From: JACRLV01 sp045863555
GTDB taxonomy: Bacteria; Planctomycetota; Phycisphaerae; UBA1845; Fen-1342
Reading direction: 5' to 3'
NCBI GenBank assembly: GCA_045863555.1
Contig: BTUU01000020.1
Coordinates: 1-64,000 of the forward strand
DNA: 64,000 nt
Shown here piece by piece: positions 60,905 to 64,000 of this stretch. The translations under genes were made by a program, and so were the position numbers. The notes under the pieces were generated by a model. The model saw only the letters and a program-made list of their open reading frames with translations, had not been told where the DNA came from and searched no databases. Each line of letters opens with the position of its first letter. Position 1 is the stretch's first letter.

Positions 60905-63175
60905 TCAATCCCTCGGCCAGACCTTGTACGTTTGCTTTCCGTCCAGCCTGACTTCGAACGGTCCGGGGAACGGGTTGGCCGAATCCCGGGCGCGCTCGAG
61001 ATAGTCGGTGTCGATCTGCAGCGGCGTCCCATCGGCTTTCTCATAGGCGCATCCCGATACCAAGGCCTTGCCCAGCAGCGCGGTTATCACCGGCTTTCTG
61101 ACTGACGCGGACGCCCAAGCCCGGTCTCCGGCCAGTGTCAGGTACCACCCGTCGGGCCGCCGGTCGAGCGTTAGTCCCGGCTGGAAATCCGGCAGCAGCA
61201 AGTATCCGGTATCGAACCTGGACGGACGCGCGCCGCCCAGAAACACGTTCCCCGCTGCAAAGCACGGCAGCATCGCATCGTCAAACACGCTCAGGCCGCT
61301 CTCTCCGATGAACAGGTTGTTATAGAAACGATGGTCGCCGCTGTCGCCTTTCTGTGCTGGGTGCATTCCCGCAATCGAGGTGGCGTGCGGCGGCTGATAC
61401 GGCGTGCTGCGGGTGTCGCCCCGAATGTTCGTCATCCGCCCGGCAATGACGTTGTGCGCGAACGCCACGCCCTGCGAGTTCAGCTCCGCGGAGACCCCGG
61501 GCGAAAGGAAGAGGTTATTGACCACGAGAATGGGCCCGTGCTGCATCTCGAGGAACAGGTCGCCGGCGCCGCCGGTGTTGTCGTGCAGGAGGTTCTCCGC
61601 CACCTGCGCGTTCTGCGCCATCCAATCCAGCCAGATTCCGGCCACGTCGCCGCAACGATAAATGTGGTTGCGGCGGATGACGACGTCAATCCCCCCGTGG
61701 AACTTGATGCCCGCCATCTCCGCGCCGCCAAAGAGCCGCCGGACGTGGATGTCGCGGATCTCGTTGCCGATCACCTCGCTGAACGCGCACCCCAGGCTGC
61801 CGACCACACCGGCCTGCTCGCAGTGGTGGATGTGGTTGTTGCGGATGAGGTGCCCGCCGATCGCCTCCCTGTTCCAGCGTTTTTCGAGGGCGCGGGTGAC
61901 GGTGCCGACGTAACCCTCGGCGGATTCGGCGCGGTTGTCCCATTCATCGCCATATTTCCCGAGGGCTACGCCGGAACATTTCGAATAGCTGATTTCGTTG
62001 TTCTCGATGTTCCAGCCCTTGCACCAGAGAGCGGTGATGACGCCGTACTGTGCAGCCGTGGGCGGAGCCCAGTTCGTGGCGGCGTTGCGAAGATCGAACC
62101 CTCGTACCGTGATGTAGTTGATACCGGGCGCAGCGGGCGTGAATACCGTCGGGCGCACGTTGATCTCGACGCGCGCCTTGTTCGGGTTCACGCCGGGGAA
62201 CTGGGCGTAGATCTCGGTGCTGCTCGGGGCAACCTTGATCTGGACCGGTTTGGGCCTGAAGACCAGACACAAGTTTCGAACGCCCGAGGTTTTCCTGATC
62301 GATGCGGAATACGTCCGCCAATCCTGCCAGCCCCCCGTCGGGGCGACCTCGCATGTGCCGAGGAGCGGCCCCTCGGGTCCGTCAAGATGCAACTCGACCA
62401 ACCCGCCGGCGTCCTGCGGCGCGGCGCCGCGCAGCTCGACGCGGGTCGTTCCCGATCCAAAGTTCACCCCGTCAAAGCGGACCCAGTCGCCCTTTCCGAT
62501 GTAACCGAGGCACTTGCCCCCCTCGGCGCAGTCCGCCAACTGGCAGCCCTTCCGGGCCGCGATCGTGTCCGCTGAATGGCGAGCGCCTTCCTCGGGCTTT
62601 AGCCACGCGACGTTGAGCAGGTACCGCGGGCCCTCGTCGACGACGCCGTCCACGACTGCGAACCAGAGCGGCTCCGAGCCCGGCGGCCTCAATACGTCGT
62701 CCAGCTTCGCCGCCTCCATCAACCACTCGCCCTCAACGTAGACGCAGCCAGTGTGGTGTCGACGGCCCTTATCCGAGAACCAGTCGCCGCGGATGAGATC
62801 GGCGTAGGGATTAAACGAGCCGAAATACGAATTCGGCAGTGTCAGCCGCCATGTGTCGCCGACGACGTTCTGCCAACCGCTCGTGGGCTCCGAACCGGAG
62901 ATCACGACCTTCTCCCCCGGCGCCGCCTGGTATGTAATTCGGCGCACATCGGAGTCGCCGCCGCGCGGCGGGCTCACCCGCTCTCGATAGACCCCCTCGT
63001 GCACGGTTATCACATCGCCCGGCTCGGCGATGCTTGCGGCGGCGGATATGGTCTTGAACGGTCTGGACCTCGAACCGTCATTGGCGTCGTTGCCCGTGAC
63101 GGCGACGTGATATTCGATGGCGAACGCGCGGAAAACCATGGTGATCGCGAATGCACTCGTCAGTAGCCGTCTCAT
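60905..63175 (-). CDS. Exported right-handed beta-helix protein with a CBM6-like domain
   Basis: 756 residues. Signal peptide RRLLTSAFAITMVFRAFA, then EYHVAVTGNDANDGSRSRPF KTISAAASIAEPGDVITVHE, the DUF1565 start of beta-helix carbohydrate-active enzymes. A middle part at ~235-320 (FDGVNFGSGTTRVELRGAAP to VRNLCLVFRPKP) resembles a CBM6 carbohydrate-binding module. From ~355 to 640 come parallel beta-helix turns (WNIENNEISYSKCSGVALG, GGHLIRNNHIHHCEQAGVVG, IDVVIRRNHIYRCGDVAGIW). The C-terminus resembles a small beta domain. Probably a polysaccharide lyase or glycoside hydrolase; catalytic residues not assigned. Exported to the periplasm or surface. Confidence 0.85.
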   Translation of the reverse strand: MRRLLTSAFAITMVFRAFAIEYHVAVTGNDANDGSRSRPFKTISAAASIAEPGDVITVHEGVYRERVSPPRGGDSDVRRITYQAAPGEKVVISGSEPTSGWQNVVGDTWRLTLPNSYFGSFNPYADLIRGDWFSDKGRRHHTGCVYVEGEWLMEAAKLDDVLRPPGSEPLWFAVVDGVVDEGPRYLLNVAWLKPEEGARHSADTIAARKGCQLADCAEGGKCLGYIGKGDWVRFDGVNFGSGTTRVELRGAAPQDAGGLVELHLDGPEGPLLGTCEVAPTGGWQDWRTYSASIRKTSGVRNLCLVFRPKPVQIKVAPSSTEIYAQFPGVNPNKARVEINVRPTVFTPAAPGINYITVRGFDLRNAATNWAPPTAAQYGVITALWCKGWNIENNEISYSKCSGVALGKYGDEWDNRAESAEGYVGTVTRALEKRWNREAIGGHLIRNNHIHHCEQAGVVGSLGCAFSEVIGNEIRDIHVRRLFGGAEMAGIKFHGGIDVVIRRNHIYRCGDVAGIWLDWMAQNAQVAENLLHDNTGGAGDLFLEMQHGPILVVNNLFLSPGVSAELNSQGVAFAHNVIAGRMTNIRGDTRSTPYQPPHATSIAGMHPAQKGDSGDHRFYNNLFIGESGLSVFDDAMLPCFAAGNVFLGGARPSRFDTGYLLLPDFQPGLTLDRRPDGWYLTLAGDRAWASASVRKPVITALLGKALVSGCAYEKADGTPLQIDTDYLERARDSANPFPGPFEVRLDGKQTYKVWPRD

Positions 63176-63683
63176 CGGTCTTCCCCAACAACAGCGGAAT
63201 TTGACCGCATCGCTCAGCTCTCCGCTTGGGCTCCGATCCCTGGCCTTGACAGGCCAGCGGCCGCGCTGCGAACTGCTGGAGGTCTGCGCGGCGTGACTCG
63301 ATCTCTTGATCGAACAGCGGCGGCTTGGCGACCTGTTGGGGGCGTATGCCGCCCCTTACTCTGTCAGCCTCCCGGCAGCGCCCCTTCGCGTGTCAATCCT
63401 AACGCGCCGAATGGACTCGTTTACTTGTGGGCGCGTCTCGGGCATGCCATTGCGGCCGCCGTACAAGTTGGGCAATAGGTTCTACCGGGAGATGCCCGTG
63501 AACCTCGTGGCACCAGATCTGGCGGGGCGCATCACCAATGCCGCTATTCGCAGTCGAATTCGCCCCTTCAACCCGGGAATTCAGGCGAAACTCGAGCTCC
63601 GTCGACATACCTGCCCCGCGCCGGAACAATTTGCGCGAGTCCGTCGCTACGACGTACCGGACCCGCCGGATCCGTTCACAGCG
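63176..63683. other. Intergenic region without a convincing gene
   Basis: It contains the upstream region of the beta-helix gene (GGAAGACCG just before its ATG) and the 3' flank of the TPR gene. Short frames here are Arg/Pro-rich and lack start context. Confidence 0.5.
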
Positions 63684-64000
63684 TCATTCCGGGTCGCCCG
63701 ATTCCTGGCCGCCCGGTTCTGAATCAGTCCGTCTTCCGCAATTGCGAGGTATGATTGCTCTGCCGTCAACAACTTGCGGCGTCTCCAAACACGCGCTCCA
63801 CCACGCTTCGGCCTCACCGTACCGGCCCTGGGAGTCGAGAATCTGTGCCAGGATTTGCTGGCAATCGGCGACGTCCTCGTGCTTTGGACCGCGCCTCCTG
63901 ATGTAACCGTCGAGCGCCGGACGGCAGATGCGCTCCGCTTCCGCGAAATCGCCGCGTTTCAGGTCGACCTGCGCCAGACAAACCAGATTCCACGCGAGCG
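63684..64000 (-). CDS. TPR protein, C-terminal part (cut by right window edge)
   Basis: The minus-strand frame enters at the right edge and ends at TGA 63686-63684. Visible residues include LAWNLVCLAQVDLKRGDFAE AERICRPALDG and EDVADCQQILAQILDSQGRY GEAEAWWSACLETP: two kinesin-light-chain-type TPRs like those at the end of the kinases in this window, and a hydrophilic tail. Most likely the end of another sigma-linked Ser/Thr kinase, but the kinase domain is outside the window. Confidence 0.75.
   Translation of the reverse strand, partial: LAWNLVCLAQVDLKRGDFAEAERICRPALDGYIRRRGPKHEDVADCQQILAQILDSQGRYGEAEAWWSACLETPQVVDGRAIIPRNCGRRTDSEPGGQESGDPE

Noticed and set aside
1..64000. tRNA, rRNA or riboswitch genes
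   Set aside because: I looked for rRNA-like conserved stretches, tRNA-like cloverleaf arms and a leader structure before kdp and saw none; weak structures could be missed without a covariance search.

Overview
The window is GC-rich and densely coded and most likely comes from a member of the Planctomycetota. Three things point there: repeated pairs of an ECF sigma factor gene followed by a large Ser/Thr protein kinase gene with TPRs, very long exported proteins ending in dockerin-type repeats, and the DCNxNxxPDECD style of Cys/Asp repeats in one of them. This assignment rests on gene content only; no rRNA or tRNA gene was seen.

Layout. 1-3418: an ECF sigma/kinase pair cut by the left edge, whose kinase frame is broken by an in-frame TGA, followed by a frameshifted partial copy of a kinase gene. 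3397-3870: minus-strand remnants of two other genes, the first joined to the kinase fragment at a sharp junction. 4014-5525: a three-gene hipB-hipS-hipT (split HipA) toxin-antitoxin operon with a promoter and palindromic operator candidates. 6047-12707: an exported TPR protein and a minus-strand ECF/kinase pair. 12907-13576: a frameshifted transposase remnant. 13603-17580: a minus-strand group with an alpha/beta hydrolase, a metallo-beta-lactamase-fold lipoprotein, a membrane protein and an unknown protein. 17834-25639: two more ECF/kinase pairs, with a Cys-rich lipoprotein and a truncated tyrosine recombinase between them. 25826-29065: a dockerin protein built of five ~184-residue repeats, followed by a strong hairpin. 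29230-37440: a complete kdp potassium uptake operon, transcribed from right to left: a 29-aa membrane microprotein, kdpF, kdpA, kdpB, kdpC, a 66-aa unknown, kdpD, kdpE. 38012-43168: a 1718-aa exported HExxH protein with a dockerin. 43344-46654: an ECF/kinase pair. 46904-56388: a six-gene minus-strand operon of type VI secretion puncturing parts (VgrG, a tandem Hcp fusion, LysM/transthyretin-like/peptidoglycan-binding proteins and two unknown proteins that could be cargo) without any sheath, baseplate or membrane-complex gene. 56563-60367: an ECF/kinase pair. 60905-63175: an exported beta-helix protein. 63684-64000: the C-terminus of another TPR protein, running off the window.

How they fit together: the sigma/kinase pairs are probably separate signalling modules in which a membrane kinase with a C-terminal sensor or TPR part works with its own sigma factor. 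The kdp operon carries its own two-component regulator. The VgrG/Hcp operon is probably a satellite cluster that loads cargo into a type VI machine encoded elsewhere. The features most worth testing are that cargo cassette, the HipBST operon, the two unannotated small genes of the kdp operon, and the broken kinase locus at the left end.
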